The notes: generated from the letters alone by a model not told the origin. 64,000 nt of DNA from JAPPHA01 sp965220985 (GCA_965220985.1 OZ244854.1:1-64000), one strand, 5' to 3'. Positions 20,747-29,459 are shown, counted from the first letter of the stretch. Made by a program: numbers and translations.

Positions 20747-22383
20747 GCTCGCGCGTCTTCAAGAACGAGGTCGGAAGCCTTCTCGCCGATCATGATTGCC
20801 GGCGCGTTCGTGTTGCCGGAAACGATCTGTGGCATGATCGATGCATCGGCAACCCGAAGCCCCGAAACGCCGTGGACCCTCAGGCGCTCGTCGACGACCG
20901 CCATCCTGTCTTCCCGGGGTCCCATCTTGCAGGTTCCGGTCGGGTGATAGATTGTCGTCGAGGTTTCACGCGCCCAGTTCAGCAATCCGGCATGATCATC
21001 GTCGCTGATCTCTCGCCCCGGTGAGTATTCTTCGGTGACATGCGACTTCAACGGTTCGTGCCGGCAAATTCGGCGCGCGACCCTGATACCGTCGACAATG
21101 ACTCTCTGGTCGGTTTCCGTCGCCAGATAGTTGGGGTGAATTGCAGGCGCTGCCAGCGGATCGGACGAGCGAAGGCGCAGCTCGCCCGTGCTTTCCGGAC
21201 GCAACTGCAAGACCGAAGCCGTGAATGCCGAGAACGGGTGAACCAGCTGACCCGGTGCGGCAGCGCTGAACGGCTGGACATGAAACTGAATGTCAGGGGT
21301 TTCGAGTTCTGGTCGCGTCTTGAGGAATCCTGTCCCAAGACTCGCGGCCATGGTCATGGGCCCGCGGCGTGTCAGTATATAACGAATGCCGATCATCGCC
21401 TGCTTGAGCGGGTTGTCGATTTCGGTGTTGATGGTGGGCAGATCCGTGCGAAAGACCGGCCTCGCCTGCAGATGATCCTGAAGGTTCCTGCCGACACCGG
21501 GGAGATTGTTGATCACCCTGATGCCGTGTTCGCCGAGGTCGTCGCCGTCGCCGATCCCTGACAGCATCAGGATCTGTGGAGAGCCGATCGCGCCTGCCGA
21601 GAGAATGACCTCGCGGCGCGCCCTGATTTCCATGTCTTCGCCACGCCTGGTTTTCCGCGCAGCGACCCCAACCGCGCGTCCATCCTCGATTTTGAGACCG
21701 AGTGTCTGCATGTGGGTGAAGATCGTGAGATTGGAACGTTTGCGGGCAGGTTTCAGGTACGCGACGGCGGAACTGCACCGTCGTCCCCGCACGGCTGTTT
21801 GCTGGAAGAAGCCCACGCCTTCCTGATCGGACGAGTTGTAGTCCGGGTTCTTTCGATACCCTGCCGCGACAGCTGCATCCATCCACAAATCGACGATGCG
21901 TCGCTGCAGACGCATCGGGGAGACGATCAGCGGGCCATCGGTTCCCCGATCGGGGCTGCCGTTCGAATCGCCGGTCCAGGTTTCGGATCGCTTGAAGTAC
22001 GGGAGCACGTCTTCCCAGGCCCACCCCCGATTGCCGAGCTGTCGCCAATGGTCGTAGTCCTGCCGCTGGCCTCGAACATAGAGCAGCCCGTTGATCGAAC
22101 TCGAACCTCCGAGGACCTTGCCGCGGGGCCATGGAATCGATCGTCCATTGATTCCTTCGTCGGGGTCGGTCTCGTAACACCAGTCGGTCGCCGGGTTTCC
22201 CATGGTCTTGAAGTAGCCGATGGGGACGTGGATCCAGGGGTTGAGATCGCGGCCACCTGCCTCGATCAGCGCCACCTGATACCTTGAATCAGCGGACAAG
22301 CGGTTGGCCAATGCGCAACCAGCCGACCCTGCACCGACGATGACGAAGTCAAATTCCATCCAATTCGCCAAAAAATGAGACAT
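20743..22383 (-). CDS. GMC family FAD-dependent oxidoreductase (choline/alcohol dehydrogenase-like)
   Basis: A 546-residue flavoprotein. It begins with the FAD-binding motif FVIVGAGSAGCALANRL, followed by the GMC signature WPRGKVLGGSSSINGL and the second signature SAGAIGSPQILMLSGIG. The C-terminal catalytic block contains STTIYHPTGTCKMG, with the active-site histidine, and the closing NTNAPAIMIGEKASD. It oxidises a primary or secondary alcohol and passes electrons to the respiratory chain or oxygen. The ATG at 22383 (with GGGAC upstream) is chosen over 22359 and a long extension to 22578, which has no support. First gene of an apparent operon with terC, dctP and dctQM, divergent from an IclR regulator. 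The substrate is unknown; BetA-like choline oxidation is one option. Confidence 0.92.
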   Translation of the reverse strand: MSHFLANWMEFDFVIVGAGSAGCALANRLSADSRYQVALIEAGGRDLNPWIHVPIGYFKTMGNPATDWCYETDPDEGINGRSIPWPRGKVLGGSSSINGLLYVRGQRQDYDHWRQLGNRGWAWEDVLPYFKRSETWTGDSNGSPDRGTDGPLIVSPMRLQRRIVDLWMDAAVAAGYRKNPDYNSSDQEGVGFFQQTAVRGRRCSSAVAYLKPARKRSNLTIFTHMQTLGLKIEDGRAVGVAARKTRRGEDMEIRARREVILSAGAIGSPQILMLSGIGDGDDLGEHGIRVINNLPGVGRNLQDHLQARPVFRTDLPTINTEIDNPLKQAMIGIRYILTRRGPMTMAASLGTGFLKTRPELETPDIQFHVQPFSAAAPGQLVHPFSAFTASVLQLRPESTGELRLRSSDPLAAPAIHPNYLATETDQRVIVDGIRVARRICRHEPLKSHVTEEYSPGREISDDDHAGLLNWARETSTTIYHPTGTCKMGPREDRMAVVDERLRVHGVSGLRVADASIMPQIVSGNTNAPAIMIGEKASDLVLEDARA

Positions 22384-22471
22384 GCTGTCCCGATTTTGCT
22401 GGTTTACGGTGGTACACGACGCTAGAATCGAAAACAAGGGCTGTCGTTTGTGAAATTTTGAAGGAGCCGAA
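22384..22471. promoter_or_regulatory. Divergent intergenic region between GMC operon and IclR regulator
   Basis: Only 88 bp separate the two divergent start codons, so promoters for both directions and the regulator's operator must lie here. AAGGAG precedes the iclR-type GTG start. No clear palindrome could be fixed by eye. Confidence 0.6.
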
Positions 22472-23233
22472 GTGCCCGACAAGGGACGAATTCCGACGGG
22501 AATGAGGAATCTCCTCATCATCGAGGCGTTGTCGCGGGCGACGGGTCCGGTGACTCCGGCCGAGTTGAACCGCGACATCGGACTGCCGCGACAGACCTTT
22601 CATCGCCTGTGCAGCACACTGGTCGAGGAAGGAATTCTGATACGCGAGCCCGACGGCAGGCGGCTTCGCCCCGGGCGACGATTGCGCAGCATCGGCACCG
22701 GAATTCTCAATCTGTCGTTTTCGCATGTCGCGCGCCGGCAGATCCTCGAGAGGGTTGCGGAGAATGTCGGCGAGACGGTGAATTTCGTGGTGCCGGGCGA
22801 GTCGGGCATGCGGTACATGGAGCGGGTCGAGACCGACTGGCCCGTTCGCGTTCAGCTTCCTGTCGGAACCGAGGTGCCGTTTCATTGCACGGCGAGTGGC
22901 AAGACCTTCCTGTCGAGCATTCCGCTGAAGCAGCGCCGATCGCTTGTTCAGACCCTTGATCTGAAGCAGTTCACGCCGAACACGCACACGGATCACGATG
23001 CACTGATTGCCGACACCGAGCGCATTGCCGAGCGGGGTTACGCGCTTGACGAGGAGGAGTTCATCGAGGGCATGAACGCGATCGCGGTTCCCGTGACCGA
23101 CGCGCAAGGGCAGTATGTCGCGTCACTGGCGTTTCACGGCCCCATGCAGCGGCTGTCGATCGAAACGGCAATCGCCAATGTCGGGGAAATCCGCGACGGA
23201 GCAATGGCATTGAGGGTTGCCCTCGACTTGTGA
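22472..23233 (+). CDS. IclR family transcriptional regulator
   Basis: A 253-residue regulator. An N-terminal winged helix-turn-helix (about residues 12-75) with TPAELNRDIGLPRQTFHRL is followed by the IclR effector domain, recognised by HVARRQILERVAENVGETVN, PFHCTASGKTFLS and RGYALDEEEFIEGMNAIAVP. Translation starts at a GTG preceded by GAAGGAG. It is divergent from the GMC-terC-dctP-dctQM block, so it most likely represses or activates that block in response to its substrate or an oxidation product. This is inference from gene arrangement, usual for the family. Confidence 0.93.
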   Translation: MPDKGRIPTGMRNLLIIEALSRATGPVTPAELNRDIGLPRQTFHRLCSTLVEEGILIREPDGRRLRPGRRLRSIGTGILNLSFSHVARRQILERVAENVGETVNFVVPGESGMRYMERVETDWPVRVQLPVGTEVPFHCTASGKTFLSSIPLKQRRSLVQTLDLKQFTPNTHTDHDALIADTERIAERGYALDEEEFIEGMNAIAVPVTDAQGQYVASLAFHGPMQRLSIETAIANVGEIRDGAMALRVALDL

Positions 23234-23265
23234 CGGCTTGATAACTGGCTTGCCTTGCCTCACGC

Positions 23266-23292
23266 CATGATTGGTCCAACCACCAAATCATG
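23266..23292. terminator. Possible bidirectional terminator hairpin
   Basis: Between the convergent IclR and methyltransferase-like genes, bases 23266-23275 pair with 23282-23292 (one bulged A) around a 6-base loop. There is no long T-tract on either side, so the strength is uncertain. Confidence 0.35.
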
Positions 23293-23382
23293 ACAGTCTT
23301 GCCCTGCGTGTCTCGACTGAGCGCGACCGGTTCCGGCGACCGAACAGTTCACCTCAATTCCGCCGCCTTCGCGATACGGCTA

Positions 23383-24159
23383 TCACCGGTAGCGAGAAAG
23401 CCATATCTGGAATCGACGGGCCAACCCCGACAGTTCGTCGGATAGATCGACATTTTTCTGATATATCAGCGACATCATGTGGTTCTTCACCCGAACGTCA
23501 GCAACCAACTCGAATCCCCCAGCCTGTAGCTTCGAGGAAGTGAAACTCTTCACGTCATCCAAGGAATTGTCGTCATTGGTATTGTAGGTCGAAAGCTGCA
23601 AAATCGTCCCGTTCGAGAAATCTCCAGTCATTCGGACAACCAGGTCAAGATCGTCAGGATACATTTTTCTCGGTTTTACCCTGCGCGGATTTCGATTGAT
23701 CATGTCAGGGTCAAACGAGACGAATACCAGGTCGCCTTGGCTCGGCAGTCCACATTTGAAACGATCGCGCCAATCTCCGCAGGAAACCTCAACGTTAATT
23801 CCCTGTGCTCTCAGAGGCTGGGCCCAACTGTCGAAATCATCGGCCGTGTCTTCATCGATCTCGCACAAAAGCATTTCGCGAACGTGCTGAAGGGGCCAAA
23901 TCTTACAAACGAAATTGGCCGAATTCGGATAAGTTCCCGGTTTGGGAGCCAACTCATTCCACACGACCTCGTATGTCGATTTCTGCCCGGGCAATCGAAA
24001 GTTCACCGAGTCGAATTTCCTCTTCTTCGCGTGCGCTGTCTCGGTCCTGCAAGACGCAATTGGTGCCATTGAATGAGCATCTATGAACGTCAGTGTCTCG
24101 GCCGTCGTCTGCTTGCCACAGATGCCCAAGACTTCGCACAACACCCAGTGCTGCATCAA
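23383..24159 (-). CDS. Methyltransferase-like protein, paralogue 2 (start codon apparently lost)
   Basis: A 258-residue protein, full-length paralogue of the next gene upstream, sharing LMQHWVLCE, LTFIDAHSMAPIA, the YPNSANF/YANSAKF block and the LPSQGDLVFVSFDPDMI segment. The layout (GN..DxxKH-like start, DAH motif, GxLP..VSFDP motif) resembles RlmJ-type SAM-dependent adenine methyltransferases, but the canonical DPPY/F motif is altered to FDPDMI, so activity is doubtful. The first usable start is a TTG at 24159. In the same frame just upstream the codons still encode GNCGN as in the paralogue, but the paralogue's ATG position is CCA here and a TGA follows five codons further up. It may be a recently degraded copy, or it may start at a rare ATT. 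Family not firmly recognised. Confidence 0.65.
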   Translation of the reverse strand: MMQHWVLCEVLGICGKQTTAETLTFIDAHSMAPIASCRTETAHAKKRKFDSVNFRLPGQKSTYEVVWNELAPKPGTYPNSANFVCKIWPLQHVREMLLCEIDEDTADDFDSWAQPLRAQGINVEVSCGDWRDRFKCGLPSQGDLVFVSFDPDMINRNPRRVKPRKMYPDDLDLVVRMTGDFSNGTILQLSTYNTNDDNSLDDVKSFTSSKLQAGGFELVADVRVKNHMMSLIYQKNVDLSDELSGLARRFQIWLSRYR

Positions 24160-24293
24160 ATTTCCGCAATTCCCTTGAATGGCGACTGGCTGATCTCACT
24201 TTTCCGGTTACTCGGCTTCTCTTCGCCTGGCAGATCATTCATGTCGAAACTCTTTGACTGTGAATTCGGTGATTCATGCCGGTTCTCCACCTT

Positions 24294-25118
24294 TCAGCCC
24301 GACGTCTCTGAAGGGATGTTGTTGAACCAGCCGTCAAAGCGGCCCGGCAATTTCGACAACTCGTCCGAGAACTCTACATTACGACAGTAAATTAGTGACA
24401 TCATTATGTCTTTTCCCGCCCGTTCAACCGAGAAGTCAGCAACCATTTTGAAGTTGCTGCCAGTCAACTTCGTAGTGACAAATCTCTCCACATCATTGAG
24501 AGGATATTCTCTGTTGGAATAGGATGAAACTTGCATCATTACTCGCCCATCATTTGAATTCGTTGCATTTACAATTCGGTCCAAGTCATGCGGATATAGA
24601 TTTCCTTTATTGGTTTCGCCCGTTCCCCGATTGAGATGAATTGAGTATGGGTCAAACGACATCAATGTTAGATCGCCCTCGCCAGGAAGCGGAGAATTGA
24701 ATCGGCTGCGCCAATCTTCAAAGGCGGTTTCCACACTCAAGTCGTCATTTCTCCGGGCCCATTTTCGTAACATCAGAGCCGATTCGCGATTGCTCTCGCA
24801 CAACAGCATCGAGGCTATTCCTGAACGGGGCCAAAGGTGAGCCACGAATTTGGCAGAATTGGCATACGTTCCGAATTCTGGAGACAGCCTCTTCCACGCT
24901 TTTTCATACGCCGACCCTTGTCCAGGCAATTGTCGGAACACTGAGTCGAACCTCCGTCGCGACGTTTTCTTCTTTTCTGTCCTCTGAATCGCAATTGGCG
25001 CCATTGAATGAGCGTCGATGAATGTCAGGTCGTCACAATGTCTACGAGCGATCATCAATGTTTCACACAGCACCCAGTGCTGCATCAAATTTCCACAATT
25101 TCCTCTGAACGTCGTCAT
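24294..25118 (-). CDS. Methyltransferase-like protein, paralogue 1
   Basis: A 274-residue cytoplasmic protein beginning MTTFRGNCGNLMQHW. Order of conserved elements: the GN..LMQH start, LTFIDAHSMAPIA (about 30-45), a YANSAKFVAHLWPR block (about 90), LLCESNRESALML (about 115) and GEGDLTLMSFDPYSI (about 150). This order resembles the RlmJ fold, where the last motif is DPPY/F; FDPYSI here departs from it. It is adjacent to a diverged copy of itself, 134 bp downstream on the same strand. Both copies keep the motif spacing. The function is not known; modification of RNA or DNA adenine is a guess from fold order only. Confidence 0.7.
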   Translation of the reverse strand: MTTFRGNCGNLMQHWVLCETLMIARRHCDDLTFIDAHSMAPIAIQRTEKKKTSRRRFDSVFRQLPGQGSAYEKAWKRLSPEFGTYANSAKFVAHLWPRSGIASMLLCESNRESALMLRKWARRNDDLSVETAFEDWRSRFNSPLPGEGDLTLMSFDPYSIHLNRGTGETNKGNLYPHDLDRIVNATNSNDGRVMMQVSSYSNREYPLNDVERFVTTKLTGSNFKMVADFSVERAGKDIMMSLIYCRNVEFSDELSKLPGRFDGWFNNIPSETSG

Positions 25119-25497
25119 CGCCCCTCTTCACCCCAGTAACATGCTGATCACCTGACTTGCTGCAAGTTTCACAATCGAAGCGGGAAAGGCAACCGACAAC
25201 GTTGGATGTGGCAACGTGAACAATCGTTCGGCTTAGCGCACGGGATGCCTCAACAGCGGTTTTGCAAATCCTGCAAATGCTGGGGCGATCAATCTGCATC
25301 GGCGACCAGGTAACGCCTTTCCCCTCGCCTTCGGTTCCCAATACGGCGGCTCTGTCCGCCAGGTGTTCGGCGTGAAGACCAAACCCAGCGAGGCCAGCCA
25401 GCTTGCGACTTCCGCTCCTGTCAGTCTGGACACGACGACTCAGCACCATAGGAGCCTGTGTCGCAGGAGCGGCCCCCGTCGGTGGTCGCGTATCCAT
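25119..25497 (-). pseudogene. Possible frameshifted remnant with zinc-ribbon-like cysteines
   Basis: Two overlapping minus frames look protein-like in different parts. One begins at a GTG at 25433 (VSRLTGAEVASWLASLGLVF) and the other covers 25330-25150 with CRICK and CETC pairs 28 residues apart, like a treble-clef or ribbon zinc site. A single frameshift near 25320 would join them. No family was recognised, and it may be chance. Confidence 0.2.
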
Positions 25498-25672
25498 GAA
25501 CGACGAAGCCGCGATGCTTGTGACCCCTCGCTGTCCATTGTACCCGGCTGCCTGAGTTCAACATGCCGATGACCTCTGATCCGATGCAAGCGATTGTCAC
25601 GGTGACACGAACCAACGAGGCCCCGAAACGAAGCGGAATGCCCCTATGTTGCGAACAGAACCCGACCGGAAC

Positions 25673-26161
25673 ATGCGCACCATTGAAGGTCGGCTGCTCA
25701 TGGCTGACTTCAATGAACAGGGTGCCCGATTCCGGGTGCACCCTTCCATCGGGAATCCGGTTTTCTGTCAATTCGACGACGCTCAAAAGGAACAGGTTCT
25801 TGCCAGCATCCTCGGATTTGTCCGCATCACGGGCGATGCAACAATCGATCCGGCAACAGGTGCGATCTCGAGCATCAAGATCCGTGAAATCGAAACTCTG
25901 AACCAAGAAGTTGAAGACGGTGTCGACATGTCGCCAAGGGGAAGTGCCGTCGAACAATCGTACTGGGAAAACCTCGCCTTGGAAGAACTGATCCAGCGAG
26001 ACAACGTGAAGCCGCTGGAGAGGGTCGAGGATCTGTTCGGAACATGGCCGGGTGACGAGGATGACGGATTCGAGGAAGCGATAGCCAATCATCGGGGGCA
26101 TCGAAACAATTCGGAGACTACCGATGACGCAGACTCGCGTTGTTCGGGGCACGAATCCTGA
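25673..26161 (+). CDS. Conserved hypothetical protein, antitoxin-like (no toxin adjacent)
   Basis: About 162 residues from an ATG at 25673. The sequence starts RTIEGRLLMADFNEQGARFR, then HPSIGNPVFCQFDDAQKEQV and RITGDATIDPATGAISSIKI. It ends with an acidic VEDLFGTWPGDEDDGFEEAI. Proteins of this build are commonly found just upstream of PIN-domain toxins, where the acidic tail is thought to cover the toxin. Here no PIN gene follows; only about 260 bp of non-coding sequence and a decayed dehydrogenase fragment lie beyond. It may be the surviving half of a lost module. Upstream extension to 25646 is possible. The family resemblance is recalled, not searched. Confidence 0.6.
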   Translation: MRTIEGRLLMADFNEQGARFRVHPSIGNPVFCQFDDAQKEQVLASILGFVRITGDATIDPATGAISSIKIREIETLNQEVEDGVDMSPRGSAVEQSYWENLALEELIQRDNVKPLERVEDLFGTWPGDEDDGFEEAIANHRGHRNNSETTDDADSRCSGHES

Positions 26162-26279
26162 GCCGCATTCCGGGACTTCGGCGCAGTGAATGCACTCGTT
26201 ACCGGGACCACTCCCGAGCCGTCCCAGAGACGAGCGTTCGATGCTTCAGGAACTGTTTAGCTCCCATCGCATCAGCGTA

Positions 26280-26690
26280 GATGAGACGGTTGACGGTTCG
26301 TCAGGCTTCAATCATGCAAAGGCCGCATGTCACCCCAAAAAAAGAGAGCGACGTGCCGGGAAGAAAACGTCGAAACCGCTGGCATGACAAGGGTTTAGCC
26401 GCATTCGATCGTCAGGGCAGAGTCACGGTCTCAGGATGACGTTCGGGTGAGGAGCCCGACCGTGAATGATGTCTTCAAATGTTTCCGGTCCGTCGGACAA
26501 TGGCCGGGAGTCCAGCCAATCGAGCGGGCCGAGGCTTCCATCGAATATGGCCTGCGCCGCCTCGCGAAAATCCGCCTCGGTGCAGATGTAGGTCCCAAGG
26601 AAACAGAACTCCTGCAAAGTCGCGCGACGGCATCGAATCCCCCCCTTGGCCGGAATGACGACCCAAATGGACAATCGTGCTGCCTGGTTG
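26280..26690. repeat. Duplicated segment, partner at about 28210-28625
   Basis: About 400 bp here match 28210-28625 in the same orientation, covering the 3' end of the zinc dehydrogenase gene and the non-coding sequence beyond it. The copies differ by many substitutions, so the event is not recent. Confidence 0.8.
26423..26690 (-). pseudogene. Truncated duplicate of the zinc alcohol dehydrogenase C-terminus
   Basis: The minus frame encodes the last ~85 residues of the intact dehydrogenase at 28347-29339, for example RRATLQEFCFLGTYICTEAD against RRATLQEICFLGTYTYTEAD and the same ending PHPNVILRP/PHPKVILRP. The catalytic and cofactor domains are absent. It is a relic left by the segmental duplication and is unlikely to be functional. 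Confidence 0.85.
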
Positions 26691-27232
26691 GGTCATGCCA
26701 GTCTCGACACGACCAAAGTCCATGCGGAAATCGATCTCAAAACGAAGGCCAGGGCGGTGGCGCTGTGCGACATCGCGGAAGAAGAATCGGGGCGCCCATG
26801 GAAGGAGGAGTGGACAAGTGGGTGATGGCCTTTCTGCGCGCGCACTGGGTGCGGAACATCATGTTGCGGCCGGCGAAAAAATTCTTGTGCGGGACAGGCA
26901 GTTGCGTTCAATCCGCAACACAATGCTGGCCGCAACAAATTAGGTTCAGCAGAAAATGTCGGGATGCTTCCGCAGCGAGGCGGGAGCCCGGAACCATGCG
27001 GTGCCAAAAGACCATACTCGAGACCACGCGCAAGCAAGGGTGGAACCCGCTCCTGACCCCGCGAACCTCCCCGTGCGTACTCAACAAGTCAATCAGGACA
27101 GACCAACCGGCTCTCGGACCCTGACACATCCAAATTCATACCTGAACAGGCACCACGAATCTTGCAAAAGGGGTCGACTCCAGCCGTGGCGACAGCTAAT
27201 TGTATTGCGTTGCGTTCCGATTTTGGCGACGC

Positions 27233-27532
27233 ATGCCGGTGTCAGACACGACCTTGATTCATGCACTCGAAGAGAAGGGCCTCAGCCGAACAACGGCGGA
27301 GACCATTGCTGATGCCGTCAAGCGTGGACGGACACCGCGCAACGATCCTTGGATGTTGGCTTACGCAGCGTTGCTGACGACACTTTTGGCTGGCAGCATT
27401 GGCTGGTCGGCGGCCGAGTTCAACGCGATCGACAACAGGTTCAATGCACTTGACGTCAAAATCAGTGAGCATGGCGAGCGACTTGCCCGTATCGAAACAC
27501 TGATTATGGAGCGACTGCCGGCTCCGAAGTGA
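27233..27532 (+). CDS. Small single-span membrane protein with C-terminal coiled coil
   Basis: About 99 residues from an ATG at 27233. Residues 1-~35 are a soluble helical segment (GLSRTTAETIADAVKRG). About 40-60 form one transmembrane helix (MLAYAALLTTLLAGSIGW). The rest is a heptad-like helix (AIDNRFNALDVKISEHGERLARIETL). This layout occurs in small phage or conjugation accessory proteins and in DUF1640-like proteins, but no family is claimed. It lies in a decayed region, with no operon partner. Its codon pattern and clear topology support a real gene. Confidence 0.55.
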   Translation: MPVSDTTLIHALEEKGLSRTTAETIADAVKRGRTPRNDPWMLAYAALLTTLLAGSIGWSAAEFNAIDNRFNALDVKISEHGERLARIETLIMERLPAPK

Positions 27533-27559
27533 CTGACCTTGAAATCAGGCGAAAACGTC

Positions 27560-27730
27560 TCAGCTTTTCTCGCCAATCCACAATCGCCTGATGTTGGCGG
27601 CGTGACGAATCCACAACACGATCGATATGCACGACAGGGTGATCGCGTTTTCGGCCCCGACCGCATGATAGGAAACGATCGGAGCGATGACCGAGCAACC
27701 AGCGCCGAGAGCGAAGAATAGCAAGGGACC
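27560..27730 (-). pseudogene. plsY: C-terminal remnant of acyl-phosphate glycerol-3-phosphate acyltransferase (plsY)
   Basis: The minus frame encodes a hydrophobic stretch GPLLFFALGAGCSVIAPIV and ends WIRHAANIRRLWIGEKS before TGA. The HxxNIxRLxxGxE tail is typical of PlsY. Only the last ~56 residues survive. It directly follows a pyrC remnant, the same order as in intact alphaproteobacterial chromosomes, but the plsY N-terminus is deleted. Confidence 0.6.
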
Positions 27731-27760
27731 GCAGCGGTCTCGAGGACAAGCACCTCCATG

Positions 27761-28025
27761 TCAGGCAGCATGGGAATGCACGGCCTTTCCTCCGACGAAC
27801 GTTCGCAGCACCTTTCCACGCATCCTGTGACCGTCGAACGGGGTGTTCTTCGACTTCGTGCGCAGGGTGTAGCGGTCGAGAACGAACGGTTTCTCCGGAT
27901 CGAACAGAACGAGATCGGCAGGCGCGCTCGCTTCGAGCCAGCCCCCGTCAAGCCCGAACCGCCGCGCCGGGTTGAAGGACAGGCAACGCCAGAGCCGCGG
28001 CAATGACATGAACCCGTTATGGACG
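27761..28025 (-). pseudogene. pyrC: C-terminal remnant of dihydroorotase (pyrC)
   Basis: The minus frame reads VHNGFMSLPRLWRCLSFNPA, then GLDGGWLEASAPADLVLFDP, and LRTKSKNTPFDGHRMRGKVL, the characteristic end of bacterial class I dihydroorotase. All metal-binding and catalytic residues lie in the missing N-terminal part. The similarity stops near 28025. It must be a relic, since pyrC is needed for pyrimidine synthesis and presumably exists intact elsewhere. Confidence 0.8.
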
Positions 28026-28346
28026 AGCCAAAACGATGTCAGTCCGCTTCATGCAGGAGACGAAACCTGACCCGCTTTCTTGGACTTCAGCGCAGTGATT
28101 TCGCTTGTGACCGAGAGCCGTGCCTGGAATCTCAATGCCGAGTTTTCGATGCATCAAGCGTTCTTGTGCTTCCACTGCCCCGCGTCTCCTTTGCCTGACG
28201 TGGATGGGAACATTCGCCGTTTGCAGGGAATCAACCACTCCAAGGCCGTATGTCACGGCGGAATGAAGATCGACTTGCCTGGGAGCCAATGCGGAAAATC
28301 GCTGGTACGGCAAGGGATTACCCGCGCATGATCGCCTCAGTCAGGG

Positions 28347-29339
28347 TCAAGGCCTCAGGATGACCTTCGGGTGAGGAGCCCGACCCAGTCTGATGTCTTC
28401 AAAGGTCTCCGGCCCATCGGACAATGGCCGAGCCTCCAGCCAGTCGAGCGGGCCAAGGCTTCCATCGAATATGGCCTGCGCCGCCTCGCGAAAATCCGCC
28501 TCGGTGTAGGTGTAGGTCCCCAGGAAGCAGATTTCCTGCAGCGTCGCGCGACGGGCATCGAAGCCGCCGCTCCCCGATTGAAGACCCAAGTGGACGATCG
28601 CCCCACCTGGATGAACCAATCGGCAGGATTCGCTTCGCGTCGCTTCGGACCCGACGGCATCGAACACCAGATCCCACGACCGCTCGTTCACGTCCTTCGA
28701 TCCGGCAGGACAGACCCTGAATCCCGTGACCTCCTCGAGCAGGCGCCTGCGTCCCTCGTTGGTTTCAACGATACAAATGCCGCTTACGCCCGCTCGATTC
28801 AGGCAAAGCGCGACACCCAGCCCGATCGCCCCACCGCCCAGAATCAGGCAACCGCTGTCGGGCAGCGAGACATAAGGCATCTCGCCCGCGAGCCGAACCG
28901 CGTGCAGGCAGACGGCCATCGGTTCGCTCAGGGCAGCATGCTCGATCGCAACGCCCGGCGGAACCGCGACAAGATTGGCGTCGGGAACAGCGACGAACTC
29001 GGCGAAGGTCCCCGCAAGCGGTGGCATGGAGAGGATGCGCCGATCAGCGCAGATGTTGGTGCGGCCAGATTGACATTCGCGGCAGTGACCGCAGGCGATC
29101 AGGGGATTGATCGTGACCCGTTGTCCCTCGAATGCACCAGCTGTCGACCATCCGGCGGCCTCGTGACCGAGAATGAGCGGCGGCGGTCGACGGTCGTCGT
29201 GACCGAGATACCCGTGCATGTCCGAGCCGCAAATCCCCGTCGCTTCAACGCGGACCACGCTGAATCCCTCGGCAGGAACAGGCTCTGGCACGTCCAGGAA
29301 TTCGATGGTGCGCGGGCCCTTGTAAACGAGCGCTTTCAT
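28347..29339 (-). CDS. Zinc-dependent alcohol dehydrogenase (medium-chain MDR family)
   Basis: A 330-residue NAD(P)-dependent dehydrogenase. Catalytic zinc ligands are Cys37 (GICGSDMHG), His59-Glu60 (LGHEAAG) and Glu138. Structural zinc cysteines are 83, 86, 89 and 97 (CGHCRECQ then NIC). The nucleotide-binding Rossmann motif LILGGGAIGLGVAL lies at about 165. Members oxidise polyols, sugar alcohols or amino-acid-derived alcohols. It is the last gene of a long minus-strand series, 120 bp after a HisD-family dehydrogenase, so the two may act on successive alcohols of one pathway. The 3' end of the gene has a degraded duplicate 1.9 kb away. Confidence 0.92.
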   Translation of the reverse strand: MKALVYKGPRTIEFLDVPEPVPAEGFSVVRVEATGICGSDMHGYLGHDDRRPPPLILGHEAAGWSTAGAFEGQRVTINPLIACGHCRECQSGRTNICADRRILSMPPLAGTFAEFVAVPDANLVAVPPGVAIEHAALSEPMAVCLHAVRLAGEMPYVSLPDSGCLILGGGAIGLGVALCLNRAGVSGICIVETNEGRRRLLEEVTGFRVCPAGSKDVNERSWDLVFDAVGSEATRSESCRLVHPGGAIVHLGLQSGSGGFDARRATLQEICFLGTYTYTEADFREAAQAIFDGSLGPLDWLEARPLSDGPETFEDIRLGRAPHPKVILRP

Positions 29340-29459
29340 CCGTGCTCCTGTCCGTTCAGCGACAAGCCGATGATCCCTCGGTCGTCGTCACTCTTGATCC
29401 AAGCTGCCGAGATCGCATGCGCAGAACAAGGCCGTCCGAACCCGGGGCCCGACAACCGG

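Noticed and set aside
25421..26152. Minus-strand frame of 243 codons
   Set aside because: Antisense to the antitoxin-like gene at 25673-26161, which has the better protein character.
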